Origin: Phycicoccus sonneratiae
GTDB taxonomy: Bacteria; Actinomycetota; Actinomycetes; Actinomycetales; Dermatophilaceae
Assembly (NCBI RefSeq): GCF_016887965.1
Contig: NZ_JAFDVD010000021.1
Coordinates: 84,041-148,040 of the forward strand
DNA length: 64,000 nt
Reading direction: 5' to 3'
Shown piece after piece: positions 52,987-62,531 of this stretch. The position numbers and the translations under genes were made by a program. Below the pieces are notes generated by a model, which did not search any database, was not told the origin of the DNA, and saw nothing but the letters and a program-made list of their open reading frames with translations. Positions within the stretch are counted from its first letter, which is position 1, and every line of letters begins with the position of its first letter.

Positions 52987-55723
52987 TCTCAGCGTGATAC
53001 CTGTACCGTTCGAATAGGGCGGCCTCACGCTGGGCAGAGTCCGGTTGGCGAAGGCCGTAGAGCTCATCGACTACGGCGTCCAGCTGCCGATGTGCCATCT
53101 CCAGTTCGACGGGCATACTTCTTGGTTCATAGAGTTGGGCCAGGCTGCGGCTCGCCCTCAGCGGCGCACGCACGGCAACCAGATGCTCGGTAGCCCAGGT
53201 CAACCGACCTCTAGCATGCTCGTCCAAGTCCGGCCAAGGGTACGAGTTGTAGGCGAGGTCGGCTGTGATAGTCGGATCGGACTTGAGCCGGCCACCGACC
53301 GTCCGGATCCATGTTTGATACATCTGCGATTGCAGTAGCCCGAGCAGCCACGTCTCCGCGGGGTACACGATGGTTGCCTTGTTCGAGGCGACGGTGCCCT
53401 CGTCAAAGACCTCGGCAGGGATCCAAGTTCTCGAGTCCGTCGAGTTCTGCGGAAGGGCGATGTATGACCCTCGTGGGTGCTTGCGATGTGTGAACAGGTG
53501 GGGGGGTGTCTCCCTGAACGCCTTGGTGGGCGACTTTGCGCGCGCAGCAGACACGATCGCCAAACGCTCGGAGATCCGTTGCGAGGTCAGCGCCCCGTTT
53601 GAAGCCGAAGTCAGCCAGAGGCACCACTTCCACTTGTCATGTAGCAGTTCCTCGGCGCCCATGTAGCGCTTGACGAAGGGAGCGGCCACGGGGTCATCGC
53701 GAAACGACTGCACCTGCTCCTGTGTGATTAGGAGGCCGGCGCCGTCCGTTGGCTGGGATCCGACTGTCATTCGTGGGAGGCCCGACAGGAAGGGGTGCCG
53801 GCGAGGTGGGATTTCAACGTGGTGGGCAGGAGCCAGCCACCAATTGGCCACTACCTCTTGACGTGGGCCACCGCCGTTCTCGGCGAAGAGGGTCACGGAA
53901 CGGGCTGGGACTGAGCGGAAGCCGATGATGACGACGTGCACGGCGGCCTTGCCTTGAGCGTCCGAGTCCCAGGCAAAGGTGCGGTACGCGAAGTGAATGT
54001 GGGCGCCAAGCCGGGTCATCAGCGGACCCATGACGCGGGCCTGCTCGCCCTGCGTGATGCTGTTCGTCGCTACGAATGCAACACGGGCTCCGGTCCTGCG
54101 GCTGGCTTCGGCACCCTTGGCGAACCAAGCGCACACATAGTCAACGCGTCCCACGCGTAAACCGTTGGCCTCCGGCATGCTGTTATAAAGCACGGAGCGC
54201 TCCGCGGCCTGGTCCGATGAGAGCTTCAGGCCGCCGCGGAACGGAGGGTTGCCGGCAATGAAGAGTTCGCCGCCGCCATCAACCAGTGAAGGCCAATCCA
54301 CGGCAAGGGAAGGCGAGATCGTGATCGTGGCCTCGCGTTGGAGAGGTAGCCGTTCAGGGGCTTGCCCGAAGCGCTCCTGCAGCTGGAGGTCGCATTGTCG
54401 GTCCATCATGAACATGGCGGTCTCGGCTATGCGCGCCGGCCACTCGTCGATCTCGATACCGTAGAAGTGGTCCAGGGTGACTTTGAGGTCGGACTTCGCG
54501 TCGAGCGAGAGCTGGTGCTTGTCGCGGAGATCGTAAAGGGCTTCCATGACCTGGAGCTCGATGGCGCGGAGCTCTCGGTAAGCGACGATGATGAAGTTTC
54601 CGCATCCGCACGCGGGGTCCATGAACCGGACATCGCCGAGGCGGTCCCAGAGCTTGTTGAGGGCGTTGACCTTCTTCTGGGTCGTGTCGCGGGCAAGGGC
54701 CGCCGCCAGCTCGTCCCTTAGTTCGTCCAGGAAGAGCGGGCTGAGCGTCTTAAGGATGTTCTCCTCTGATGTGTAGTGCTCGCCGAGGGCGCGGCGCGTC
54801 TCCGCGTCGCGGACCGACTGGAACATCGAGCCGAAGATGGCGGGGCTGATGCCCGACCAGTCGACGGCGCACGCGTCCAGGATGGCGGTGCGGAAGTCCT
54901 TGCCTAGGGGCGGCAGGTCGATCTTCTCGTCGAAGATTCCACCGTTCACGTACTTGAACCCCTCGAACCCGGTCGGCACCGGCTTGGGCTGTGGCGTGTC
55001 GAGGAATGTGAAGAGGTCATTGAGCACGCGGGTAAGGTCGGAGCCGTCGGGACGTGTCTCGTGCTGGATGACGTTGCGGAAGGCGTCGGTCTGCCACATC
55101 TCGGTGTCGTCGCCGAACATGAGGAAGAGGATCCGGGCAAGAGTCACCGAGATCTCGTGATCGCGCCTCTTGGGATCCGTGGACGCTGGGTAGGCTTTCT
55201 CGACGGCGCCGTACATGTTCGCCATGAGCTTCGAGGCACGCTTGGACTCGTTCTGGGCCTCTGTGTCGAAAGCGTGTCTGACCTTGCCCAGGACGGCGTT
55301 CGCGTCGAGGACGACGTCAAACGGCATACGGATGATGTCCAGGCGAGCCGCAAACTTGGGGTCGGGGTCGCCCTTCCTGTGGCGGTGGCTGGTCAGACGC
55401 GAGGTGACGGACCCGTCCTTAGCTCGCCGCACGGGCCATCGCCAGACCTGCTCCTGATCGCCGTCGAAGATGACCAGGCGGTCAGTGCTGGTCTTCGCAA
55501 TCAGACGATCGAGCTCGGCCTCAAGTGCGGAGCCCGGTCGTTCTTCGCAGACCCAGACCCGAAGGCCCTTGTAGGAGGCGACGTTTCGGGCGCTGATCTT
55601 GCGTCCTTCGTCATTGGTCACGCTCACCGTCTGCTTGACGTCTGGTGCGAGCCAGTTGAGGTCCTCGATGAAGACCTCCTGGAAGTCGCCGCGGTCGATC
55701 TTGGGGAGAAGGTTTTGGCTCAC
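52967..55723 (-). CDS. MmeI-like adenine DNA methyltransferase
   Basis: The 918-residue protein has the MmeI/Eco57I style: GEHYTSEENILKTLSPLFLDEL (312-335), SAM motif I MDPACGCGNF (368-377), FYGIEIDEWPARIAETAM, catalytic motif NPPF (492-495) and FVATNSITQGEQ. Its C-terminus (650-918) looks like a target-recognition domain. The first 150 residues hold YKGLRVWVCEERPGS and RLVIFDGDQEQVWRWP; no clear PD-(D/E)xK nuclease is seen, unlike in MmeI itself. GTG 55723 overlaps the helicase stop. It should methylate adenine for self-marking, and a class 1 DISARM-like methylase is the other reading. Confidence 0.85.
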   Translation of the reverse strand: MSQNLLPKIDRGDFQEVFIEDLNWLAPDVKQTVSVTNDEGRKISARNVASYKGLRVWVCEERPGSALEAELDRLIAKTSTDRLVIFDGDQEQVWRWPVRRAKDGSVTSRLTSHRHRKGDPDPKFAARLDIIRMPFDVVLDANAVLGKVRHAFDTEAQNESKRASKLMANMYGAVEKAYPASTDPKRRDHEISVTLARILFLMFGDDTEMWQTDAFRNVIQHETRPDGSDLTRVLNDLFTFLDTPQPKPVPTGFEGFKYVNGGIFDEKIDLPPLGKDFRTAILDACAVDWSGISPAIFGSMFQSVRDAETRRALGEHYTSEENILKTLSPLFLDELRDELAAALARDTTQKKVNALNKLWDRLGDVRFMDPACGCGNFIIVAYRELRAIELQVMEALYDLRDKHQLSLDAKSDLKVTLDHFYGIEIDEWPARIAETAMFMMDRQCDLQLQERFGQAPERLPLQREATITISPSLAVDWPSLVDGGGELFIAGNPPFRGGLKLSSDQAAERSVLYNSMPEANGLRVGRVDYVCAWFAKGAEASRRTGARVAFVATNSITQGEQARVMGPLMTRLGAHIHFAYRTFAWDSDAQGKAAVHVVIIGFRSVPARSVTLFAENGGGPRQEVVANWWLAPAHHVEIPPRRHPFLSGLPRMTVGSQPTDGAGLLITQEQVQSFRDDPVAAPFVKRYMGAEELLHDKWKWCLWLTSASNGALTSQRISERLAIVSAARAKSPTKAFRETPPHLFTHRKHPRGSYIALPQNSTDSRTWIPAEVFDEGTVASNKATIVYPAETWLLGLLQSQMYQTWIRTVGGRLKSDPTITADLAYNSYPWPDLDEHARGRLTWATEHLVAVRAPLRASRSLAQLYEPRSMPVELEMAHRQLDAVVDELYGLRQPDSAQREAALFERYRYHAESDRREA

Positions 55724-58700
55724 GTGTCGGTCACTCCAATCGAGCAGACGATGCGCAGCTCGTCGGAATCGCTAGAGCCGATGACGAGGCGGTCTTCGCG
55801 GTGCAGACGGTCAAGCAGATCGAGGACGTCCTGGTCGGCGTACTTGTTCCGCAGGGCTATGGACAGCTGGTTCGTGGCGTGCGTGGTCAGTGGGCGCTCA
55901 TGCAGGGCGTTGAGCGCGTCCTCGGCCTGCTCGGCGTAGAAGGTGCCACCGAATCTCTCCCAGATGCGCTTGCGAACGCCGCGGAGGTTGCCGGCGGCGC
56001 GGGCCTCGACGGTCAAAGGGCCTCGTACGAGCTGTGCTTCGAGGTCAAAGTGGTCGTCGCGAAGTGGCGCTGTGGGCGTGGTGGGTTCGGCCTCGAAGAC
56101 ACGCAGCGCCTCAGCGGGCGTGAGGAGGCGTTCGGAGCCGTGGGAGTCGCTCATCGCGAAGGCGTCGATGCCGGACTCGGTACGCACGAAACAGGCAACG
56201 CCGCCGGCGGACTCGCGCGCGTACCGGTCGCGGGTTGAGTGGATGAGGTCTGGGAGGCTGAGAACCTGCTTGGTGACCAAGGGGTGGCTGTCCTGGGCGT
56301 TGCTCCAAGCGAGCCAGGCTTCGCTCACGGCGTCGGCTTCACCCTCGCCGTCGTCATCGTCATCGGACAAGCGCCCGTCGTAGAAGTCGTGCAGGAGCTT
56401 GACCTCGTCGTCCGTGCCGAAGAACTGCTCGTCGGAGCCGAAGGCCTCGGCCGCGGCGGTGAGCCGGGCACGGATGCGGCGGCGAAGGTGAATCTGCTGC
56501 TCGACCTTGTCGTGGGTGATGAGGTACACGTGAACCGTGTCTGACTCCTGCCCAACGCGGTCGACGCGGCCGGCGCGCTGGATGAGCCGGATGATCGCCC
56601 AAGGAAGGTCGTAGTTGACGATGACGTGGCTGTCCTGGAGGTTCTGTCCTTCGGAGAGGACGTCGGTGGCGATCAGGACGTCGATCGGGTCTTCGGGTTC
56701 CTTAACGTCCTCCACGCTCTGGCCCGGGAGGCGGTTGGAGCGAGGGCTGAACCGTCGCGCGACATCGGACGGGTCGGTGGAATCCCCGGTCGCCCGTCCG
56801 ACGTTGTCAATGCCCGCCTCCTCCAAGGCGGCGGCGACGTAGGTGGCGGTGTCCTTGTACTCGCTGAAGACGAGAACCTTCTTGCCCTCATGCTCGCCAC
56901 GCAGGAGATCGACGAGCGCGTTGACTTTGCTGTCCCGGGTTGAGTCCCACGCGCCGAAGCGGGTCAGCAGGGTGCCGATGAGCTCGTTGTCCTTGATCAG
57001 GTCGTGCCGCAGGGTGCTCTTGAAGACGGTCGAGTTGAGCCACTTCGTCTTGGCCGGTGCGCTCTCGCGCAGCTCCTGGTATCGGCTCGCCAACGATCCA
57101 CCCAGAGGCTCATCGCTCTCCAGGTCTTCGTCGCTCACGGTGATTTGACGGTCGGTGAAGGTGCCCAGTGGGACCTGGAGCTTGTTGTCCATGGCGTAGA
57201 CGAACAGCTCGTTGCGGGCACGCTGCCGCTGCAGGGAAAGGATGAAGGAGTGGCCCGAGGATGAGAGGCGCTTGAAGAGGCCGATACGGACGAACCCGCT
57301 GACGTTGCCGCGGCCGGAGCGGATGTCGTCGAGGTACTTCTTGTCCTCGGCCGTCTTGGACGCGCGTGGGTCTTCGTAGTCGGACAACCGGTAGCGCGGA
57401 AGGGTAAGCCGGGCGATGGCATCCAGCGTGATGTCGTCCTCCATTTTCGACGCTGGGTCGTTGTCGCCGAAGGCATGTGTCAGGGGGTGCGGGATGCGTG
57501 TGGGGAAGAAGAACTCGGTCCCGTCGGCAAACTGCAGATATTCGCGCATCTGAGTCGTCCCGTCGGCCAGGGTGAGCGCTTTCTTCCGTGCGGACTTCTT
57601 GATGAAGCTGCGGGTTCGGCGGACCAAGTGGTCGGACATGAGGCGGCGCCAGTCGTCGGCTTCCTCCGACCTCTTGAACGCATCCAGAGTGTTGGTCTTG
57701 CCGTCGACCTTGTCCTCCAGGGTGGGGTCCTTCGCCATGGCTGCGGAAGGGACGATCCCTAGGTCATCGTCCTCGTCGATGTACAGCGCGAGCTGGTTGG
57801 CGACGTCAGCGAACGCAAGGTTGTAGGGCGTGGCCGTCAGCAACAGGACTTTGCTGGAGTTGCGGCGAACGTAGTCGCGGATAGCTTCATGCGCTTTAGT
57901 TGTGTCGTTGCGCAGGTTGTGTGACTCGTCGCAGATGACGAGCTTGAACAGCTTGAGGTCGGGAAGGACCTTGTCGGCCATCGAGTAGGGAACGACCCTG
58001 GCGCCTTCAACCCCGTAAGCCTCAAGGTGTTCCTGCCACATTGTCTCGAGGTTCTTCGGGCAGAGGACCAGCGTGCTGTAGTCCTCGGCAGCCTGCAGCA
58101 TTAGTGCGGTCGCCACGGCGGTGAGGGTCTTCCCCAGGCCGACGACGTCGCCGAGCATTGTGCCGCCCCGCCGCACAATGCGACGCGCGAGGGTGCGAAC
58201 AGCAGTGACTTGGTAGTCCAGCAGCAGGTCCTGCATGGACTTGGGCAGAACGTAGCCGAGCCCATCCCGCGCATCTTGGGACAGCGCGTGGCAGACCTTC
58301 AGGTACACCTCGAACGGAGTGGCCTGTTGCTCCCCTGACCAGGACTCTTCGATCAGCTCGATGATCTCCTTGGTAATGACCAGGGAGTATTTGTCGTTCC
58401 AGCGGTCCTCGAACCATCGGGCGAGCTTGGCGTTCGCGTCCTGCTCCGCGACGTCGATGTTTAGCTCGAGGTTGTTGAACAGGCCGGCGCCGGTGAAGTT
58501 GGAGGAGCCGACGTAGGACCAGAGCGGAACCGGCCCGGTGCCGCCCCGCAGGATGTAGGCCTTGCCATGCAGGGGGCGCCGGGTGAAGACGCGGATCTGG
58601 ACGCGACCAGCCTCCAGCTGGCGCTTCATCAGCCGCAGCGTCTCCTGGCCGCTCTTGGTCGGCAGTCCACGCATCAGCTGGGTGCGCAGATGCCGGACCA

Positions 58701-59016
58701 GGCGCTCCTTTTGCTCCAAGGCCTTGCTGCTGTCGTGGATCGATGCTCCTGGACCGTCCTCGGATAGCTCGGATTGGAGCGAGTCCAGGATCGCCTGAGA
58801 GTCGGACGGCGCCACCATGCCCACAAGCACCCGGGCTACTGCCGCGGTACCCGTCTCATGCTCCTTGCCCTCGATGACATCCCCGAGGTGGGACCATCCC
58901 CGTAGGTCGAGATACCCGGTCGCGACGTCGACGCTCGAGTAGGAGTCGCCGAAGTGTTGGCGCAGAGCTATCCCCAGCTGACTCTCGGCGGTGAGGTTGT
59001 CGAAGATCGTTGGCAC
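55720..59016 (-). CDS. PLD-nuclease / SNF2-type helicase
   Basis: The 1098-residue protein begins with a phospholipase D-like nuclease domain: His150 and Lys152 in LHGKAY, Asn173 in GSSNFTGAG and Glu184, the set used by BfiI-like nucleases. The SF2/SNF2 motor follows: GDVVGLGKT (Walker A, 289-297), DESH (363-366), LLTATPYN, VLVFSEYKDTATYV, then ATDVLSEGQNLQ and QRAGRVDRVGQ. The tail from about 880 is unrecognised. It starts with GTG 59016 and is the first gene of the operon, coupled to the methyltransferase. The fused nuclease and motor suggest a restriction-like effector on unmodified DNA. Confidence 0.88.
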   Translation of the reverse strand: MPTIFDNLTAESQLGIALRQHFGDSYSSVDVATGYLDLRGWSHLGDVIEGKEHETGTAAVARVLVGMVAPSDSQAILDSLQSELSEDGPGASIHDSSKALEQKERLVRHLRTQLMRGLPTKSGQETLRLMKRQLEAGRVQIRVFTRRPLHGKAYILRGGTGPVPLWSYVGSSNFTGAGLFNNLELNIDVAEQDANAKLARWFEDRWNDKYSLVITKEIIELIEESWSGEQQATPFEVYLKVCHALSQDARDGLGYVLPKSMQDLLLDYQVTAVRTLARRIVRRGGTMLGDVVGLGKTLTAVATALMLQAAEDYSTLVLCPKNLETMWQEHLEAYGVEGARVVPYSMADKVLPDLKLFKLVICDESHNLRNDTTKAHEAIRDYVRRNSSKVLLLTATPYNLAFADVANQLALYIDEDDDLGIVPSAAMAKDPTLEDKVDGKTNTLDAFKRSEEADDWRRLMSDHLVRRTRSFIKKSARKKALTLADGTTQMREYLQFADGTEFFFPTRIPHPLTHAFGDNDPASKMEDDITLDAIARLTLPRYRLSDYEDPRASKTAEDKKYLDDIRSGRGNVSGFVRIGLFKRLSSSGHSFILSLQRQRARNELFVYAMDNKLQVPLGTFTDRQITVSDEDLESDEPLGGSLASRYQELRESAPAKTKWLNSTVFKSTLRHDLIKDNELIGTLLTRFGAWDSTRDSKVNALVDLLRGEHEGKKVLVFSEYKDTATYVAAALEEAGIDNVGRATGDSTDPSDVARRFSPRSNRLPGQSVEDVKEPEDPIDVLIATDVLSEGQNLQDSHVIVNYDLPWAIIRLIQRAGRVDRVGQESDTVHVYLITHDKVEQQIHLRRRIRARLTAAAEAFGSDEQFFGTDDEVKLLHDFYDGRLSDDDDDGEGEADAVSEAWLAWSNAQDSHPLVTKQVLSLPDLIHSTRDRYARESAGGVACFVRTESGIDAFAMSDSHGSERLLTPAEALRVFEAEPTTPTAPLRDDHFDLEAQLVRGPLTVEARAAGNLRGVRKRIWERFGGTFYAEQAEDALNALHERPLTTHATNQLSIALRNKYADQDVLDLLDRLHREDRLVIGSSDSDELRIVCSIGVTDT

Positions 59017-59439
59017 GTCTCGATCCTGCCCTACCCCACTGACTCTGCCTGGGGGCGGTACCCGTGGAGCAGGAGGAGTCGCTGCACTATGGCCATGGCA
59101 GACTTCACGAGCTGCCTCTCACGGAAGGCCCCGCCGGGCTAACTCAGCGTCTGCAAAAGGCGCTCTTCGTCCAAGAGGAGTGTGCGCGCTCATATTTCTT
59201 ACGCCCGGCGGCATTTCGTTCCGCAGCACAACCGCGGACGCCGCCTATCGTCCGATGGCGTGCACTTCGGGCCGCATCGGCGCGTCATGGATTCAGGCTG
59301 AGAAGGACCCACTACCCGACCGGGAAATAGAGTCGCGTCTCTAGGCCGCCTGCCGAGCCCCTTCGGCACACTCGCTCGAAGCCTTGACGGCTACGCGGCC
59401 CGTCAACTGGGGACCATCGGCCCGTCGAGGCTCAGATCG
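59017..59439. other. 423-base gap upstream of the PLD-helicase gene
   Basis: This should hold the promoter of the three-gene defence operon. A plus-strand frame at 59064-59330 (88 codons, GTG start, no good ribosome site) contains HYGHGRLHELPLTEGPAGL and may be a remnant of a gene. Nothing else is recognised; GC is lower than in the core. Confidence 0.35.
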
Positions 59440-59721
59440 TCAGGCTCGTGGTGACGCATGTCGTACAGCAGTGGCCACGTCATCAACGCCATGGAGCTGT
59501 CGCCAATTGATACCGGTGGCCTCGCTTCCGCGAGGCGTGAACCACCCCAATTCGCGCATTACGGCGGCCGCGCTTGTCAGGGACTTCGAGACGAAGACCC
59601 CGTCCTTGTCGTAGATGTGACCCTGACCGTCAATCTGCCAACCGGCGTGTGATGCGACCGTCTGCGCGAGGACCTCGTCGGGGTCCTTGGTGTTTGAACG
59701 CGGTTCGGCGATTGGCTCCAT
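59440..59721 (-). CDS. hypothetical protein (93 aa)
   Basis: A small soluble protein: VLAQTVASHAGWQIDGQGHI, then YDKDGVFVSKSLTSAAAVMREL. The WQIDGQGHIYDKDG stretch suggests a small beta-hairpin fold. It shares a base with the stop codon of the DUF2188 gene upstream, so the two are in one operon. Function unknown. Confidence 0.55.
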   Translation of the reverse strand: MEPIAEPRSNTKDPDEVLAQTVASHAGWQIDGQGHIYDKDGVFVSKSLTSAAAVMRELGWFTPRGSEATGINWRQLHGVDDVATAVRHASPRA

Positions 59722-59969
59722 CAGTGCTTCTTGTCGCGAGGCGGGTTCGGGTCATTGCCTGGCGCCACGGTGTCCGAGTCGCGAATGAGACCGTCTCGGC
59801 CGTGGATGACGACTTCGCCGCCACCTGCATTGCGGACGATCTCCTTGGCGCGGGCTTCAGCTTCCGCCTGCGTACCCGTGTGGGCGCTGGCCCTGCTCGC
59901 GCCCGGCGCCTTGACATCCCAGCCGCCGTCCTCGTTCGGCACCACGTGACGCCTGTTGTCGTTCCCCAT
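59721..59969 (-). CDS. DUF2188-domain protein
   Basis: The 82-residue protein matches the DUF2188 pattern: RHVVPNEDGGWDVKAPGASR, then a helix with TQAEAEARAKEIVRNAGGGE and VVIHGRDGLIRDSD, ending NDPNPPRDKK. ATG 59969 has GGGAGA upstream; the frame stays open to 60347 but without family resemblance. DUF2188 proteins are small, common in mobile DNA, and have no established function. Confidence 0.8.
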   Translation of the reverse strand: MGNDNRRHVVPNEDGGWDVKAPGASRASAHTGTQAEAEARAKEIVRNAGGGEVVIHGRDGLIRDSDTVAPGNDPNPPRDKKH

Positions 59970-60420
59970 GTTCTCTCCCCTCGGCTCCCCGGCCGAATCG
60001 GCGGGTGTGGCGACACTACTGCTTAGCCCTGCCGGACGGCTTGCTGTGCCGTACGCCATTGACGCCTTCAACACCCAGGCGGCGCACTTGCGTCGGGAGG
60101 CGAAGTGTTCACGTCCTGGTGCGAGGAGCTCCTCGTTGTGCACGATGCCTACGAGGGTGGAGCACCTGGAGGACATGGCGCGCATCCGCGACTGGCCCCA
60201 GGCGACCCCACGCCGCCGAGGTGAGCCGAAGCCACGCTTGGTCGTCCTTTGCCGACCCATCGCCAGTTGGAGCACGCCCACCCGCTCCCAAGCGGGTGAG
60301 TCATTTCGCCGCTTCGGGCCCGTGGGCTCTTTGCGGCAGGTCCGCACTCTGGCAGTGCGCTAGATCGCGCTCAGATCGCCCGAGGCCTCGAGTGTCGGTG
60401 GTTTGGGGCACGCTCTGTGC
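59970..60420. other. 451-base gap, no gene recognised
   Basis: Frames in this stretch lack good ribosome sites or family resemblance. A short plus-strand piece around 60096-60220 reads GGEVFTSWCEELLVVHDAYE before a stop and could be a gene remnant. The promoters of the divergent genes at 59969 and 60421 should lie at its ends. Confidence 0.3.
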
Positions 60421-61554
60421 ATGAGATTGCGTCGCTCCCCCGTTGAATCGCAGTCGCTCTATGCGTGGTTTCTTCATGTGGGGATGCTGGACGCCTTATT
60501 CGACGACGCAGCCCGTAGTCGGATCGTGCGCCGCGCTCGCCAGAAGCTGATGTCGGGTGATGCCGATGCTTACACCAGGGAGCTGGAGAAGTGGCTGGCA
60601 GCGCATCCTGTCCGAGCCCTCGATGTCGCGGTGGCCACGAAGCAGTGTCGCCCGGGGGTCTTGGTGTGGTGTGAGCTCCCGTTTCACTGGAGCGACGTTT
60701 CATCAGAGAGGCGGCGCAGTCATCAAGGGGAGCCCGATCTGCGCAGCTCGTTTCACAGTGGCTTGGACACCGCCGACGGGACTGCACGGGTCCACGGCAC
60801 ATTCGATCCCAGCCGATTGACATGCTCAACTGCGAACAGCGAACTGTCCGGCGTTCGGACCCAGTACATGCTGGCCCAGGTGGCTGGCTACTCAGCGGAC
60901 GATATCGAGCTTCGCCCGGTAGCCATCGGAGCTCGCCTCCTCAGTGAGGTGGGCGGCTGGGTCGATCGGCTCGACCGGCCTGAGGGTGGACAGCGAATCG
61001 CCCCTGACGAGGTTGAGCAGTTCCGGGGCGTCGACTTTGCCCGGACGCCACATCATCAGGACTTGCGCGTAATGCAGCAGATCCCCGAGTCGGAGGTAAA
61101 GCGGCAACTAGCACGGGCGCTCGGGGAACCAGTCGTTCCGAAGGACCGGGGTGGGGAACAGAGCGATCTTTGGACTGCGCGGCTGCGAGTTGCAGGGCGC
61201 TCCTATACGGCGGCGTTCTTGCTCAAAGGGCCCGCGGGAGGTCGCCTGGCCCGGCCGATGACGATCGGCATGCTCGGCAAGAACGGCGACCAACTACAGC
61301 GTTTGGCGAGCACGCCGGCCGAAGTACTGGTCATTCAACACTGCCATGAGGTGAGACCAGAAGTAGTAGGGATGCTCCGCAGTCTCGCTTCAGACTTCCG
61401 CCATGTGCGGCACTACATGGTTCTTGACGGTTACGAGACGTTCGCGATCCTTCATCAGAAGGCAGCAGCGAACGAGTTCACGGAATCCCCTGCCGGCTCC
61501 GTCACGGAGAGCCCTCGGGTGGCAACACAAGGGCCCAAAGGGCGGCCTCACTAA
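60421..61554 (+). CDS. hypothetical protein in the defence block (377 aa)
   Basis: The protein is not recognised. Residues about 60-160 include ALDVAVATKQCRPGVLVWCE. The C-terminal third is better structured: SDLWTARLRVAGRSYTAAFL, then LKGPAGG, IGMLGKNGDQLQRL, AEVLVIQHCHEV and VRHYMVLDGYETFAI. The repeated pattern of beta-strand, Lys-Gly and Gln-His is reminiscent of a restriction-endonuclease-like fold, but this is only an impression. No strong ribosome site precedes ATG 60421. It lies between the DUF2188 gene and a broken HEPN gene. Confidence 0.6.
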   Translation: MRLRRSPVESQSLYAWFLHVGMLDALFDDAARSRIVRRARQKLMSGDADAYTRELEKWLAAHPVRALDVAVATKQCRPGVLVWCELPFHWSDVSSERRRSHQGEPDLRSSFHSGLDTADGTARVHGTFDPSRLTCSTANSELSGVRTQYMLAQVAGYSADDIELRPVAIGARLLSEVGGWVDRLDRPEGGQRIAPDEVEQFRGVDFARTPHHQDLRVMQQIPESEVKRQLARALGEPVVPKDRGGEQSDLWTARLRVAGRSYTAAFLLKGPAGGRLARPMTIGMLGKNGDQLQRLASTPAEVLVIQHCHEVRPEVVGMLRSLASDFRHVRHYMVLDGYETFAILHQKAAANEFTESPAGSVTESPRVATQGPKGRPH

Positions 61555-61802
61555 ACGTGGTCTTCCCGGCGTGGTCGGTCATACCCCTTTCCAGCGCTGG
61601 GAGCCAACGTCTGACCATCGGGCATGATCGACGGATGAAGTGCCTATGGAGGGGCCTACGCGCAGCCGCCCCTCTACTCCGCAGATGGCGGACCGACGGC
61701 CGTGTTGCGGTTGCACCACCCCCGAGCCGTCTCATGCCGTGACCGCGAGGTCCATCTGCTTCACTGCGCCGCCTGGCGGTTGCACCCGAGTAGTCGCCGA
61801 CA

Positions 61803-62440
61803 TCAGCGGACTGTCTCGGATTCATTGAAGTTGCTGAGGTGCGTGGAGACAGAGATCAGTAGATCAAGCACGTCGCCGGGGCCCATGAACTCAAACAGCA
61901 CCTCGGTTCCGTCAAGGTCGGGCGTGATCTCGAGCGGCGGTGAGAGCTGACAGGCGGCGTCTCTGGTGTGGGCCGGCCACTTCGTCAGTTCACCGGGGTT
62001 ACGAAGTGTGAACCGGTTCCCGTGCGCGATCCCGTTCCGCAGGTGTCGCACCATCTCCAGCACAGGGGCCCGGTCGTAGTAGCCCTCCGCTAACAAACGG
62101 TCGCCCAAGAGGACGAGGGAGCTAACGCACCAGGCCCGGTCCATCTCGTCGCGCAGCGCTGGCTCGGCACCCATGAGGTCAAGCGATTACTTCAGATCGA
62201 ACGGCCTACTGGATCCGTCCTTGCAGATGACGGTTCCGGTGGGCCCCCCCGCCCTCTTCAGTGAGGCGGGCCGACGAGACCACTCGAGGATCTCGACCGA
62301 ATTCGACAGCGGCCGCATGCGCATAGAGGCCAAACCTCAGAAGCGAGGCGAGTTGGGCGGTCTCTTCAGCGCTCACGACACAGATGCTCCCGCACGCCAA
62401 GGAGCGCAAGGGTCAATTCGATCAGCGAGGCGTCGTTCAT
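61803..62440 (-). pseudogene. decayed HEPN-like protein gene
   Basis: Three pieces in different frames fit one protein. A first piece from ATG 62440 reads MNDASLIELTLALLGVREHL and stops. A second, shifted piece (to about 62240) reads ETAQLASLLRFGLYAHAAAV and loses frame in a run of seven C (62244-62250). A third piece has an in-frame stop TAA (62189-62187) and then an open 123-codon stretch from ATG 62174 with VRHLRNGIAHGNRF, the RxxxxH motif of HEPN ribonucleases, and FMGPGDVLDLL. It is probably a pEK499_p136-like toxin-type protein that has decayed. Sequencing error or two separate genes are the alternatives. Confidence 0.6.
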
Positions 62441-62531
62441 GTCGGCAGCGCTGAGCGAGGCGGCGAGCCCGTCTGGGTCATGTTCGCGTCACATCGCCGC
62501 GTGCAGGGTTGGCGAGACTGATGTTGCAACC

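Noticed and set aside
51895..59016. Complete DISARM or BREX system
   Set aside because: No drmA, drmB, stand-alone drmC, pglZ or brxC genes are present; only the SNF2 and methylase parts are comparable.
61502..61825. 107-codon minus-strand frame
   Set aside because: Composition is that of a chance frame (many Arg, Gly, Pro); no motif or ribosome site.
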